From assembly GCA_022736605.1 (NCBI GenBank), contig DZDB01000069.1:1-10182 (forward strand): a DNA stretch of 10,182 nt, written 5' to 3'. A model generated the notes under the pieces. That model made no database searches, was not told the DNA's origin, and saw nothing but the letters and a program-made list of their open reading frames with translations. The DNA comes from Sideroxydans lithotrophicus. GTDB lineage: Bacteria; Pseudomonadota; Gammaproteobacteria; Burkholderiales; Sulfuriferulaceae. The position numbers were made by a program, and so were the translations under genes. This document shows, in pieces, positions 1-7,233 of this stretch. Numbering within the stretch: the stretch's first letter is position 1; each line of letters starts with the position of its first letter.

Positions 1-521
1 TGACGCCGTATTATGGCTGCGAAGCGGACGCCGTGCATTTCCACCAGGTCTGCCGCAACGCGCTCAACCCGTTTGACGAAACCTGTTACCCGCGTTTCAA
101 GGACTGGTGCGACCGCTATTTTTTCCTCAAACATCGCAATGAGCCGCGCGGCATCGGCGGCATTTTCTTCGACGATTTTGCCGAGCGCGATTTTGACCAC
201 AGCTTCAATCTGGTACAAAGCGTCGGCGACCATTTTCTGTCGGCTTACGCGCCGATTCTGGAGCGCCGCATGGACACGCCTTATGGCGAGCACGAACGCG
301 ATTTTCAGGCCTACCGGCGCGGACGCTACGTCGAATTCAACCTGGTCTACGACCGCGGCACGCTATTCGGCCTGCAATCCAATGGCCGTACCGAATCGAT
401 CCTGGTGTCGATGCCGCCCAACGTGACCTGGCGTTACAACTGGCAGCCCGAACCGGGCACACCGGAAGCGCACCTGTACAGCGATTTTCTGACCGGCAAA
501 AACTGGCTGGCTAACGCATAA
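1..521 (+). CDS. hemF: Oxygen-dependent coproporphyrinogen III oxidase, C-terminal part (5' end outside window)
   Basis: This enzyme oxidatively decarboxylates coproporphyrinogen III to protoporphyrinogen IX in the cytoplasm, an O2-using late step of haem synthesis. The reading frame is open from the left edge. Bases 1-2 finish a codon, the first full codon is at base 3, and the stop is TAA at 519-521, so about 172 residues are visible. E. coli HemF is about 300 residues, so roughly the first 125-130 are missing. Recognisable family segments, in order, are TPYYG near the edge, the stretch around YFFLKHRNEPRGIGG followed by FFDD, then YRRGRYVEFNLVYDRGT, LFGLQSNGRTESILVSMPP and the W-Y-x-x-P-x-P-G-x-P end. 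These align closely with E. coli HemF from memory and no frameshift is seen. The PBP-like gene starts 17 bases downstream, so the two may be co-transcribed. hemA, the first committed step of the same pathway, lies one gene further on. Confidence 0.96.
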   Translation, partial: TPYYGCEADAVHFHQVCRNALNPFDETCYPRFKDWCDRYFFLKHRNEPRGIGGIFFDDFAERDFDHSFNLVQSVGDHFLSAYAPILERRMDTPYGEHERDFQAYRRGRYVEFNLVYDRGTLFGLQSNGRTESILVSMPPNVTWRYNWQPEPGTPEAHLYSDFLTGKNWLANA

Positions 522-538
522 ATTTCAACGAAAAAATC

Positions 539-3500
539 ATGGCCGCCAAACGCACCAAATATATTCTCGCCGGGACCAGCCTGCTGATCGTCGGTGCGCT
601 CGCCGGTTTCGTTGTATGGGAAGCCAACACTTCTACGCTGCAAGCGAAATACCTCACCGAATACGCCGCTAAAATGCGGTTTGAGGTCAAACCCGGGCCG
701 AGTCCGTCGATTCGTTTTCCCGAAGACGGCCCGTATGACATCCGCTTTGGCTACACCCGTATTCCCGCCTTCACCGAGCGACTGGAAAAGCAGGGCTTTG
801 AAATCGCCAGCCAGGCGCGCATCAGCCCGGCTATGACCGAGATGGCCGATAGCGGCCTGTTTTTGCCGTATCACGAAAAAACCCAGGACGGTCTGACCAT
901 CTACGGTGCCAACGGCAGCACGCTGTTCAAAAGCCGCACGCCGCAGCGCGTGTTCAAGGATTTCGCCGCCGTGCCGCCGCTGGTGCGCGACACGCTGCTG
1001 TTCATCGAAAACCGCGAGCTGCTGACCACCGACAACCCGCATCGCAACCCGGCGGTCGAGTGGGATCGGCTGGCGCAGGCGATCCTCGACAAGCTGATCC
1101 AGATGGTGAATCCATCGCACAGCGTGCCAGGCGGCAGCACGCTGGCAACGCAAATCGAGAAATACCGCCATTCACCCGATGGCCTGACGCTGCACGCCAG
1201 CGACAAGCTCAAGCAGATGGCGTCCGGCTCGGTGCGCGCCTACCTTGATGGCAACAACACCATGCCGACACGGCGCCGCCTGGTGCTGGATTACCTCAAC
1301 ACCGTGCCACTGTCTGCCGCGCCCGGTTTTGGCGAAGTCATCGGCCTGCCCGATGCGCTGTGGGCCTGGTACGGGCAGGACTACCAGCAGGTATCCAGGC
1401 TGCTCAACGCCAATGTGCCCAACGCCGAAACTGCCGCCGCTTACAAGCATGTGTTGTCGCTGCTGATCGCGCAGCGCAAGCCGTCGTTCTATCTGGTCGG
1501 CAACCACAAGGCGCTGGATGAGCACACCGATATTTACCTGCGCCTGCTCGCCAGTCAGGGCATGATCAGCCCGGCGCTGCGTGATGCAGCGCTGAAAATT
1601 CCGCTGAAATTCAATCTCCAGCGGCCGATACCGAACCACGATTTTGTCGAGCAAAAAGCCACCAATGCGATCCGCGCACGCCTCGCCAACCTGCTTGGCG
1701 TGCCCGGCTTATACGACGTAGACCGTCTGGATTTGTCTGCCAACAGCACGCTCAACGGCACTGCGCAGGCAGCGGTAAGCCGCTTTCTGGTGAGTTTGAA
1801 TACGCCCGAAGGGGCAAAAACGGTGGGCATGTTCGGCAAAAACCTGCTCAACCCTGACAATGACCTGAGCAAGATCATCTACAGTTTCACGCTGTACGAA
1901 AACACGCCGCAGGGCGCGCTGCTGCGCATCCAGGCGGATAACCTGAACCAGCCGTTCGACCTCAATCGCGGCGCCAAACTCGACCTCGGCTCGACCGCCA
2001 AGCTGCGCACGCTGATCAGCTATCTGGAAATCGTCACCAAGCTGCACGCACGTTACGCCACGCTGTCGGCCGAACAGCTGCGTGCCATAGCCGCCACCGA
2101 CACCGCCGACGCCATTGCGCAGTGGTCGGCCGATTACGTATTGCATAACCCGGGCGCGCCGTTGCAGGCGATGCTCGAAGCGGCGATGGATCGTGTCTAT
2201 TCTGCCGACCCGTCGACGCTATTCTTCACCGGTGGCGGCGCGCACCGTTTCGTCAACTTCAACAAGGATGACAACAGCCGCCGCATGAACCTGTGGGAAG
2301 CCACGCGCAACTCGGTCAATCTGGTGTTTATCCGCCTGATGCGCGACATCACCCGGCACTACATCTCCGAAACGCCGGGCGCGGTCGGGCGCATCCTCGA
2401 AGATGCCAGCAACCCGGCACGCAAAACCTATCTGGAGCGCTTTGCCGACAAGGAAGGTCAGGCGTTTTTGCTGCGCTTCCACAAAAAATATCGCGGCCTA
2501 AGCCCGGCGCAAGCCACCGAAAAACTGTTCGCCTCCGTGCATCCAACCCCGCGTCGCCTGGCGGCGGTGTACCGTTATCTGGCGCCGGATGCCAGTGTCG
2601 CCGAGTTTGCCAAATTCCTGCGCAGCCGCGCGGCCAATGGCGCGGGACTGTCGGAACGCGAGATCGAAACGCTGTATTCGCTGCATTCAGCGGATGCCTA
2701 TTCGCTTGCGGATCGTGGCTACATTGCGCAGATACACCCGCTTGAACTATGGCTGGTGCGCTATCTGCGCAGCCACCCGACGGCGACGTTTGCCGACACC
2801 GTGGCCGCCAGTCACGACCAGCGCATCGCGGTGTACAACTGGCTGTTCAAGACCAGCCGCAAGAACGCGCAGGACGTGCGCATCCACAGCCTGCTCGAAG
2901 TCGAGGCGTTCCAGCAGATTTACCTCGACTGGAAGCGTCTGGGCTATCCGTTCGACAGCCTGGTGCCGTCCTACGCCACGGCCATCGGCAGCTCGGCTGA
3001 CCGCCCGGCAGCGCTGGCCGAACTGATGGGTATCGTGGTGAATAACGGCGTACGCCTGCCCGCCGTATCGCTGGACAAGCTCCACTTCGCCGCCGGTACG
3101 CCGTATGACACCACTTTCGCACGCCGTCTGCCCAAGGGCGAGCGCCTGTTGCCCGCCGAACTGACCGTGGTCGTACGGCGCGCCTTGCAGGGCGTCGTCG
3201 AACAAGGCACGGCAGCGCGTCTCAAAGGCGCGTTCAAGGACGCCGACGGCAAGCCCATCATCATGGGCGGCAAGACCGGCACCGGCGATCACCGTTATGA
3301 GACCTTCGATTCGGCCGGCCGCGTACTGACTTCGCGCGTGGTCAACCGCACCGCGACCATGGTGTTTTTCCTCGGCGACCGTTTCTTCGGCACCATGACG
3401 GCGCTGGTGCCGGGCGAAGAAGCGGCGAAGTACCGTTTCACCAGTTCCTTGCCGTCGCTGCTCATCAAGGCGATGAGCCCGGCGCTGGCCGGCGTGCTGG

Positions 3501-3829
3501 CACCGCTCGAACAGCCGGTCAAAGCGTCCGCACGCCCCCCGGCGCCGCGTGCCGAGCCCAGCGCGGAACCGCTCAAACCTGCCGAACCTGCCGAACCTGC
3601 ATCCAGTCAGGCACCGGATGGCGTACCGGAGGACACGCTGGTGACGCCACCTGAGGTGCCCGAACGTGCGCTCAAGCCATCGCGCACGCTGAGCGTGCCC
3701 GCCAGCAAGCCCGACACGCCAGCGCCCGCCGTACCTGCCGCTGCGCCGACGCCGCTGCCCAGCCTGCCCGACGCGCAGCCGCCCGCGCCGATCGAGGAAC
3801 GGCGGCCCGAAGCCGGGGAAGCCTACTGA
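539..3829 (+). CDS. Long class A PBP-like protein (divergent GT51 transglycosylase plus transpeptidase)
   Basis: Probable inner-membrane peptidoglycan synthase facing the periplasm, 1096 residues. A short basic N-terminus is followed by one membrane segment at about residues 8-27. The GT51-like domain (about 140-300) keeps catalytic Glu157 in a motif-1 remnant (IENREL), motif 2 as GGSTLATQ (198-205) and motif 4 as RRRLVLDYLN (245-254). Motif 3, normally RKxxE, reads DKLKQ with Gln226 where the second catalytic Glu is expected. The transpeptidase domain has all three penicillin-binding motifs: STAK with nucleophile Ser485, SVN at 592-594 and KTGTG at 912-916. SVN and KTG are about 320 residues apart, against roughly 125 in E. 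coli PBP1b, so a large helical insertion lies between them. The last ~115 residues are Pro/Ala-rich and probably disordered. No clear Shine-Dalgarno sequence precedes the ATG, but the membrane segment begins right after this start. It is not a close match to PBP1a, 1b or 1c, so I give no symbol. Family assignment is confident; glycosyltransferase activity is uncertain. Confidence 0.88.
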   Translation: MAAKRTKYILAGTSLLIVGALAGFVVWEANTSTLQAKYLTEYAAKMRFEVKPGPSPSIRFPEDGPYDIRFGYTRIPAFTERLEKQGFEIASQARISPAMTEMADSGLFLPYHEKTQDGLTIYGANGSTLFKSRTPQRVFKDFAAVPPLVRDTLLFIENRELLTTDNPHRNPAVEWDRLAQAILDKLIQMVNPSHSVPGGSTLATQIEKYRHSPDGLTLHASDKLKQMASGSVRAYLDGNNTMPTRRRLVLDYLNTVPLSAAPGFGEVIGLPDALWAWYGQDYQQVSRLLNANVPNAETAAAYKHVLSLLIAQRKPSFYLVGNHKALDEHTDIYLRLLASQGMISPALRDAALKIPLKFNLQRPIPNHDFVEQKATNAIRARLANLLGVPGLYDVDRLDLSANSTLNGTAQAAVSRFLVSLNTPEGAKTVGMFGKNLLNPDNDLSKIIYSFTLYENTPQGALLRIQADNLNQPFDLNRGAKLDLGSTAKLRTLISYLEIVTKLHARYATLSAEQLRAIAATDTADAIAQWSADYVLHNPGAPLQAMLEAAMDRVYSADPSTLFFTGGGAHRFVNFNKDDNSRRMNLWEATRNSVNLVFIRLMRDITRHYISETPGAVGRILEDASNPARKTYLERFADKEGQAFLLRFHKKYRGLSPAQATEKLFASVHPTPRRLAAVYRYLAPDASVAEFAKFLRSRAANGAGLSEREIETLYSLHSADAYSLADRGYIAQIHPLELWLVRYLRSHPTATFADTVAASHDQRIAVYNWLFKTSRKNAQDVRIHSLLEVEAFQQIYLDWKRLGYPFDSLVPSYATAIGSSADRPAALAELMGIVVNNGVRLPAVSLDKLHFAAGTPYDTTFARRLPKGERLLPAELTVVVRRALQGVVEQGTAARLKGAFKDADGKPIIMGGKTGTGDHRYETFDSAGRVLTSRVVNRTATMVFFLGDRFFGTMTALVPGEEAAKYRFTSSLPSLLIKAMSPALAGVLAPLEQPVKASARPPAPRAEPSAEPLKPAEPAEPASSQAPDGVPEDTLVTPPEVPERALKPSRTLSVPASKPDTPAPAVPAAAPTPLPSLPDAQPPAPIEERRPEAGEAY
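3576..3600 (+). repeat. Short tandem repeat in the PBP tail (9-base unit, about 2.8 copies)
   Basis: The 9-base unit AACCTGCCG occurs twice in full and then as seven bases. It encodes a Pro-Ala-Glu repeat within the low-complexity C-terminal tail of the PBP-like protein. The unit is a multiple of three, so copy-number change would alter tail length without shifting the frame. Confidence 0.7.
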
Positions 3830-3911
3830 TGCGCGCCGCATTGCGCCGCTGCTGTTTGCCTGAATTGGTTTAAAATACAAGGATCAACGTCGCCTTGCGG
3901 CTTCCACCACC
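3830..3911 (+). promoter_or_regulatory. hemA leader with a possible -10-like element
   Basis: This 82-base gap separates the PBP-like gene from hemA. It contains an AT-rich stretch with TAAAAT at 3871-3876, the most -10-like sequence here. No -35 hexamer sits at 16-18 bases: the nearest good one, TTGCCT at 3856-3861, is only 9 bases away. Bases just before the hemA ATG are CCACCACC, with no Shine-Dalgarno; the only purine-rich run (AAGGA, 3879-3883) is about 28 bases upstream, too far to act as one. A promoter for the hemA operon is plausible but weakly supported. Confidence 0.3.
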
Positions 3912-5162
3912 ATGCAACTATTCGCTTTCGGCATTAACCACCAGACCGCCCCGCTCAGCATCCGCGAGCAGGTGGCGTTCCATGCCGAACGCATGGAGGC
4001 CGCGCTGCACGACCTGACCACGCGCACGGCGGTCAAGGAAGCGGCGATTCTGTCCACCTGCAACCGCACCGAAGTGTATTGCAACACCGCACACAGCGAG
4101 ACCGCACTGGACTGGCTGGCGTCCTATCACCAGATCAAACGCAGCCACATTGCGCCGTACCTGTATGCCTTGCCGCAGGCCGAAGCCGCGCGCCATGCGT
4201 TTCGCGTGGCGTCCGGACTGGATTCGATGGTATTGGGCGAAACGCAGATTCTCGGCCAGATGCGCCAGGCAGTAAAAACCGCCGAACACGCCGGTACCAT
4301 GGGCATGCTGCTGCACAAGCTGTTCCAGCGCACGTTTTCGGTCGCCAAGGAAGTCCGTACCTCAACCGAAATCGGCGCCAGTTCGGTGTCGATGGCGGCG
4401 GCCGCAGTGCGGCTGGCAGAGCGTATTTTTCCCAGCGTGGCCGAGCAGAAAGTCCTGTTCATCGGCGCTGGCGAAATGATCGAGCTGTGCGCCACGCACT
4501 TTGCCGCGCGCCATCCGAAACACATCCTCGTCGCCAACCGCACCGTCGCGCGCGCCCAGACGCTGGCCGACCGCTTCAACGGCAGCGCCATTGGCCTGGC
4601 CGAACTGCCCAAGCATCTGGCCAGCTACGACATCGTCGTCACCTGTACCGCCAGCCAGCTGCCGATACTTGGCAAGGGCATGGTCGAGCGTGCGCTCAAG
4701 GCGCGTCGCCACCGCCCGATGTTCATGGTCGATCTGGCGGTGCCACGCGATATCGAAACCGAAGTCGCCGAGCTCAATGACGTATTCCTGTATACCGTCG
4801 ATGATCTGGGTGAAGTCGTCAAACAGGGCATGGACAGCCGTCAGGCGCACGTCAGCCAGGCCGAAGCGATCATCGAATCGCGCGTCGATGATTTCGTGCA
4901 CTGGATGGAAACCCGCGAACTGGTGCCGACCATCCGCGGCCTGCGCGACCACGCCGAACGCTATCGCCGCCACGAAATGGAACGCGCGCAAAAAATGCTG
5001 GCGCGCGGCGAGGATCCGAACGAAGTGATAGAAGTTCTGTCGCGCGCATTGACCAACAAGTTTCTGCACCTGCCCACCCACGCCCTCAGTCACGCCCATG
5101 ACAACGACCGCCATGAACTGGTCACGCTGCTGTCACGGCTTTACGCGCTCCACCACGAATGA
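3912..5162 (+). CDS. hemA: Glutamyl-tRNA reductase
   Basis: Reduces glutamyl-tRNA(Glu) with NADPH to glutamate-1-semialdehyde, the first committed step of tetrapyrrole synthesis by the C5 pathway, in the cytoplasm. The 416-residue product begins with the family pattern F-G-I-N-H-x-T-A-P (6-14). It carries the catalytic cysteine in STCNRTE at Cys50, the same number as in E. coli HemA, which supports the ATG at 3912. The segment SGLDSMVLGETQILGQ belongs to the catalytic domain. GAGEM at 185-189 is the NADPH-binding turn. The C-terminal helical part (about 310-416) matches the dimerisation domain, including ETRELVPTIRGLR. Length is normal for the family. The stop overlaps the prfA start as ATGA, so translation is probably coupled. 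HemA is commonly controlled by haem through protein stability at the N-terminus; nothing in this sequence tests that. Confidence 0.97.
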   Translation: MQLFAFGINHQTAPLSIREQVAFHAERMEAALHDLTTRTAVKEAAILSTCNRTEVYCNTAHSETALDWLASYHQIKRSHIAPYLYALPQAEAARHAFRVASGLDSMVLGETQILGQMRQAVKTAEHAGTMGMLLHKLFQRTFSVAKEVRTSTEIGASSVSMAAAAVRLAERIFPSVAEQKVLFIGAGEMIELCATHFAARHPKHILVANRTVARAQTLADRFNGSAIGLAELPKHLASYDIVVTCTASQLPILGKGMVERALKARRHRPMFMVDLAVPRDIETEVAELNDVFLYTVDDLGEVVKQGMDSRQAHVSQAEAIIESRVDDFVHWMETRELVPTIRGLRDHAERYRRHEMERAQKMLARGEDPNEVIEVLSRALTNKFLHLPTHALSHAHDNDRHELVTLLSRLYALHHE

Positions 5163-6235
5163 AACCCAGTCTGCTAAACAAGCTCGCCCAGATCACTGAG
5201 CGGCTCGATGAACTCAATCGCCTGCTGGCGTCGGAACACGTCACCAGCGACTTGGACAATTACCGCAAGCTGACGCGCGAACACGCTGACATCACCCCGG
5301 TGGTGGCGCTGTACCGTGCCTATGACCAGGCCGAGTCCGACATTGCCAGCGCCCAGGCGATGCTGTCCGACCCGGAAATGAAAGCCCTGGCAGAAGATGA
5401 AATTGTCGCTGCCCGCGCGCGCCAGCAACAGCTTGAAATCGAGCTGCAAACCGAGCTGTTGCCAAAAGACCCGAACGACGAGCGCAATATTTTCCTGGAA
5501 ATCCGTGCCGGTACCGGCGGCGACGAATCTGCGCTGTTTGCCGGTGACCTGTTCCGCATGTACAGCCGCCACGCTGAACGGCAGCGCTGGCGGGTCGAGC
5601 TGATTTCAGAAAACGCCAGCGAACTGGGCGGCTACAAGGAAATCATCGTCAAGATTATCGGTCGGGGCGCGTATTCGCGGCTCAAGTTTGAGTCCGGTGG
5701 CCACCGTGTGCAGCGTGTACCTGCGACTGAAACGCAAGGCCGCATCCACACCTCGGCGTGCACTGTCGCGGTGATGCCGGAGGCCGATGAAATCGCCGAC
5801 GTCAACCTCAACCCGGCTGACCTGCGCATCGACACCTACCGCGCCAGCGGGGCGGGCGGCCAGCACATCAACAAGACCGACTCGGCGGTGCGTATCACCC
5901 ACCTGCCAACCGGCATCGTGGTCGAATGCCAGGACGACCGCTCGCAGCACAAGAACAAGGCGCAGGCGCTGTCGGTGCTGGCGGCGCGCATCAAGGACAA
6001 ACAGCTGCGCGAAGTCGCCGCCAAAGAAGCTGCCACGCGCAAATCGCTGATCGGCAGCGGCGACCGCTCCGAGCGCATTCGCACCTACAATTTCCCGCAG
6101 GGGCGCATCACCGACCACCGTATCAACCTCACCCTATACAAAATCGACGCCATCATGGACGGCGACCTCGACGAACTGCTCGGCGCGCTGGCGTCAGAAC
6201 ATCAGGCCGAACTGCTCGCGGCGCTCGGTGAATAA
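5159..6235 (+). CDS. prfA: Peptide chain release factor 1
   Basis: Recognises UAA and UAG stop codons on the ribosome and triggers release of the finished protein. The 358-residue product has the expected order of parts: an N-terminal helical domain (1 to about 100); the FLEIRAGTGGDES segment; the codon-recognition tripeptide Pro188-Ala189-Thr190, which marks RF1 rather than RF2; and the catalytic GGQ at 233-235 within SGAGGQHINKTDSAVR. Both motifs fall at the same residue numbers as in E. coli RF1. The ATG overlaps the last bases of hemA (ATGA), a close coupling known in many proteobacteria. Gln235 is the expected target of PrmC, encoded by the next gene. There is no internal stop and no sign of the programmed frameshift found in RF2. 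Confidence 0.98.
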   Translation: MKPSLLNKLAQITERLDELNRLLASEHVTSDLDNYRKLTREHADITPVVALYRAYDQAESDIASAQAMLSDPEMKALAEDEIVAARARQQQLEIELQTELLPKDPNDERNIFLEIRAGTGGDESALFAGDLFRMYSRHAERQRWRVELISENASELGGYKEIIVKIIGRGAYSRLKFESGGHRVQRVPATETQGRIHTSACTVAVMPEADEIADVNLNPADLRIDTYRASGAGGQHINKTDSAVRITHLPTGIVVECQDDRSQHKNKAQALSVLAARIKDKQLREVAAKEAATRKSLIGSGDRSERIRTYNFPQGRITDHRINLTLYKIDAIMDGDLDELLGALASEHQAELLAALGE

Positions 6236-6254
6236 GCCGGTGGAAACCGTATTC

Positions 6255-7094
6255 ATGCGCCTGAAAAACGCCCAGACCCGGCTGATTCAGGTGCTCGACC
6301 AGTCCGCCGCCGACGCACGCCTGGAAGCGCAGCTGCTGCTTGCCCACGCGCTTGGCGTCAACCGCGCCTGGTTGCTGGCGCACGACGACGCCGATCTGAC
6401 CGCACTGCAGACCACGCAGTTCGAAGCGCTGCTCAGTCGCCGCCTGGCAGGCGAACCCATCGCCTATATTTTTGGCGAAAAAGAGTTTTACGGCCTGCCA
6501 TTCAAAGTCAGTCCTGCGGTGCTGATTCCGCGCCCGGAAACCGAACTGCTGGTAGAGCTGGCGCTGGCGCAGTTGCCGCTGAAGCGCCCATGCCGGGTGC
6601 TCGATCTCGGCACCGGCAGCGGCGCGATTGCATTGACGCTGGCCAGGCTGCGTCCACTTGCCGAAGTGGTGGCGGTGGATCTCAGCACCGAAGCCTTACA
6701 GATCGCCGCCGACAATGCAGCGCAGCTGGGCGTGACCAACGTACGCTTGATTCAGAGCGACTGGTTCAGCCAGCTCGCCGGTGTCGGAAAATTTGACGCC
6801 ATTGTCAGCAATCCGCCGTATATTGCCGTGCACGACGCGCATTTAAGCCAGGGTGATTTGCGTTTTGAACCCGCCAGCGCGCTGGCATCCGGCGCGCTGG
6901 GCCACGACGCTCTCGAACAGATCATCCAGCAGGCGCCTCACTGGTTACTGGCTTCAGGCTGGCTGGCAGTCGAGCATGGCTATAATCAGGGTGCCCATGT
7001 ACGCGACGCTTTAAACCAGGCAGGATTTAAGGCTATCATCACGCAAGGCGACTTGGCTGGCATGGATCGCGTCACTGCAGGCAGTGTCGAATAA
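6255..7094 (+). CDS. prmC: Release factor glutamine N5-methyltransferase
   Basis: Transfers a methyl group from S-adenosylmethionine to the glutamine of the GGQ motif in RF1 and RF2, which speeds peptide release. Visible motifs are GEPIAYIFGEKEF and LIPRPETE in the N-terminal half, the SAM-binding loop DLGTGSGA (from Asp117), the acidic VDLS end of strand 2, and the catalytic NPPY at 186-189, typical of Asn/Gln methyltransferases; numbers are from ATG 6255. I chose this ATG because GGTGGA lies 10 bases upstream and the 279-residue product is close to E. coli PrmC (277). An in-frame GTG at 6228 would give 288 residues and overlap prfA by 8 bases; translational coupling makes it a real alternative. 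The gene follows its substrate gene prfA directly. A terminator-like palindrome lies about 50 bases after the stop. Confidence 0.96.
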   Translation: MRLKNAQTRLIQVLDQSAADARLEAQLLLAHALGVNRAWLLAHDDADLTALQTTQFEALLSRRLAGEPIAYIFGEKEFYGLPFKVSPAVLIPRPETELLVELALAQLPLKRPCRVLDLGTGSGAIALTLARLRPLAEVVAVDLSTEALQIAADNAAQLGVTNVRLIQSDWFSQLAGVGKFDAIVSNPPYIAVHDAHLSQGDLRFEPASALASGALGHDALEQIIQQAPHWLLASGWLAVEHGYNQGAHVRDALNQAGFKAIITQGDLAGMDRVTAGSVE

Positions 7095-7141
7095 TTTTAC
7101 AATTTCGCCTTCATTTAACTGACAAGTGCCGCACACACTAC

Positions 7142-7172
7142 CAAAACAGCTTGCCAGGCAAAGGTTTTGTAA
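7142..7172 (+). terminator. Terminator-like palindrome after prmC
   Basis: CAAAAC (7142-7147) pairs with GTTTTG (7164-7169), and TTGCC (7151-7155) pairs with GGCAA (7157-7161), with a small uneven internal loop between the two stems. The T-run lies inside the right arm and is followed by TAATT, so it is not a classical strong terminator. Its place between the hemA-prfA-prmC operon and a new gene set fits transcription ending here. A regulatory site is an alternative reading. Confidence 0.4.
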
Positions 7173-7175
7173 TTC

Positions 7176-7191
7176 AGGAATGTTTCTTGCT
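7176..7191 (+). promoter_or_regulatory. Sigma-54-like -24/-12 promoter candidate
   Basis: The 16 bases AGGAATGTTTCTTGCT fit the sigma-54 pattern TGGCACG-N4-TTGCT/A at 9 of 12 fixed positions. GG (7177-7178) and GC (7189-7190) are separated by exactly 10 bases, as required. The implied transcript start, about 12 bases after the -12 GC, lies near 7202 and gives a leader of about 30 bases before the ATG at 7234. A weaker sigma-70 reading (TTGTAA 7167-7172, 18 bases, TTAATT 7191-7196) overlaps it. TTGCT (7187-7191) also pairs with AGCAA (7198-7202) around a six-base AT loop, which could be an operator or a leader hairpin. Confidence 0.35.
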
Positions 7192-7233
7192 TAATTTAGC
7201 AAACATATCAGCATCAAACCGAGCGGGGAAATC

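Noticed and set aside
434..1171. Minus-strand open frame (245 codons) across the hemF end and PBP start
   Set aside because: It spans a real gene boundary on the other strand, has no recognisable motif, and its composition is that of a shadow frame.
3856..3876. Standard sigma-70 promoter TTGCCT / TAAAAT before hemA
   Set aside because: The spacer is only 9 bases, so the two hexamers cannot work together. TAAAAT was kept only as a weak -10-like element.
2747..3880. Long minus-strand open frame (377 codons) opposite the PBP-like gene
   Set aside because: It is low-complexity, Arg/Gly-rich translation typical of a shadow frame in GC-rich DNA. The + strand here encodes conserved PBP motifs, including KTGTG.
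4362..5114. Minus-strand open frame (250 codons) opposite hemA
   Set aside because: It matches no family and lies wholly within hemA, whose + strand product is conserved throughout.
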